A stretch of DNA of 7,574 bases. Origin: Planctomycetia bacterium. Its GTDB lineage: Bacteria; Planctomycetota; Phycisphaerae; Phycisphaerales; UBA1924. The number at the start of each line of letters is the position of its first letter. Position 1 is the first letter of the stretch. This document shows positions 6,907 through 7,574 of this stretch, piece by piece. The DNA lies in assembly GCA_005776545.1 (NCBI GenBank), contig SXOY01000333.1:1-7574 (forward strand). Direction: 5' to 3'. A program made the position numbers and the translations under genes. Under the pieces are notes generated by a model. The model made no database searches. It had not been told where the DNA came from and saw nothing but the letters and a program-made list of their open reading frames with translations.

Positions 6907-7574
6907 ATGCTTAAGACTCGTGCCTTTAGTGCAGCCGCCTCAATGGCTCTCGCTGCCGCCGCGTTTGCTCAGCCCGCATCTTTCACCGATTTGGGCGATC
7001 TCTCGCTTACCAGCAGCTCTGGTTCACAGGCAGTGACGCTGATTGCCGCCAACGACATTCAGTGGTTTAAGATGACATTGCCAGCGGTTTCCACAACAAA
7101 CGGATACGTTGACATCTGGACAAATGGTCCAGGCACAATCACAGACACCGAAATGGGAGTCTACACGAATCTCGGAGCGCTGCGCGGTAGCGACGATGAC
7201 GGCGGCCCCGGCGCTGGCTCACGTATGAGCTTTGGTGATACATTGCCAACACGCCCCGGCACCGCTCAGATTGCCCCAATGACCTCCGTTGGTGCGACGT
7301 ATGCAGGTGCGAACGGTGCGATCACTGCTGCGGACACCTTCTGGGTTGCAATCGGTCGATTCAATGTGACATTCGGTGCGACTGCTTGGACGGTTACCTC
7401 CACAAACACAACCGCTCAATTCGCCACAACATTCAACTGGAACATCGTTCTTCCAGGTACCACGAATCCCTCGGGCGCGACTGTTCACTCGCCCACAAAC
7501 GGCCTTGCCGGATCATCGTTCACCGCAACATGTACTGTCGCTCCAGGTGAATTCCCGGCCAGCACTGGTATCAC
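6907..7574 (+). CDS. Secreted protein, paralogue of the upstream one, 3' end beyond the window
   Basis: The reading frame from ATG 6907 stays open for 222 codons to the window edge. AAGGGAG at 6891-6897 gives a good ribosome binding site. A Sec signal peptide ends in AFA with cleavage before Q22. Residues 14-28 (ALAAAAFAQPASFTD) are identical to the same positions of the protein at 4357-6597. Further collinear matches include QAVTL, DIQWF, GRFNVT followed by Y or F, and WxVTST, so the N-terminal PPC-like module is shared. The last visible residues (SPTNGLAGSSFTATCTV then STGI) match the start of the first Ig-like module of the paralogue (APNSGQVGDIFTAAVTV then STGI). The missing part probably continues the same alternating architecture and may end in the EF-hand tail, but this cannot be seen. 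Function is unknown; an exported surface or matrix role is inferred. Confidence 0.92.
   Translation, partial: MLKTRAFSAAASMALAAAAFAQPASFTDLGDLSLTSSSGSQAVTLIAANDIQWFKMTLPAVSTTNGYVDIWTNGPGTITDTEMGVYTNLGALRGSDDDGGPGAGSRMSFGDTLPTRPGTAQIAPMTSVGATYAGANGAITAADTFWVAIGRFNVTFGATAWTVTSTNTTAQFATTFNWNIVLPGTTNPSGATVHSPTNGLAGSSFTATCTVAPGEFPASTGI

Noticed and set aside
6821..7036. Open frame from an ATG at 6821 overlapping the start of the second secreted protein
   Set aside because: It has no ribosome binding site, an arginine/leucine/proline-rich composition typical of off-frame translation, and lies in another frame over a clear signal-peptide gene.

Overview
The window looks like chromosomal DNA of a planctomycete, most likely from the Phycisphaerales. 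The main reason is the plus-strand secreted protein at 4357-6597. It ends in two dockerin-like EF-hand loops (core DFNGDEVVDFFD) followed by a terminal Gly-Cys, an architecture I associate with exported proteins of that group. This is recognition from memory, not a search result.

Layout, left to right. (1) Positions 1-54 hold the last 17 codons of a plus-strand gene, probably a YahK-type zinc alcohol dehydrogenase. (2) Positions 143-4005 hold a convergent minus-strand two-gene operon. A membrane histidine kinase (CHASE4-like sensor, HAMP, atypical LHNVGN histidine box, HATPase) is transcribed first. Through a 4-base GTGA overlap it runs into a REC-GGDEF-EAL response regulator that should make and/or degrade cyclic di-GMP. 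(3) Positions 4006-4356 are a 351-bp divergent intergenic region with four same-orientation GGTCAA repeats. (4) Positions 4357-6597 hold the 746-residue secreted multidomain protein, followed by a strong intrinsic terminator at 6624-6658. (5) A 248-bp gap follows, with several potential RNA hairpins before the next start codon. (6) From 6907 to the window end lies the 5' part of a second secreted protein. It is clearly a paralogue of the first and shares an identical 15-residue stretch across the signal-peptide cleavage site.

How the genes may work together. The kinase/regulator pair is a complete module turning an extracytoplasmic signal into a c-di-GMP change. The two exported paralogues, built of beta-sandwich-type domains and (in the first) a C-terminal EF-hand tail, look like cell-surface or matrix proteins. 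c-di-GMP commonly controls surface attachment, so a link is plausible, but it rests only on divergent adjacency. No transposon, CRISPR array, tRNA or rRNA was seen.
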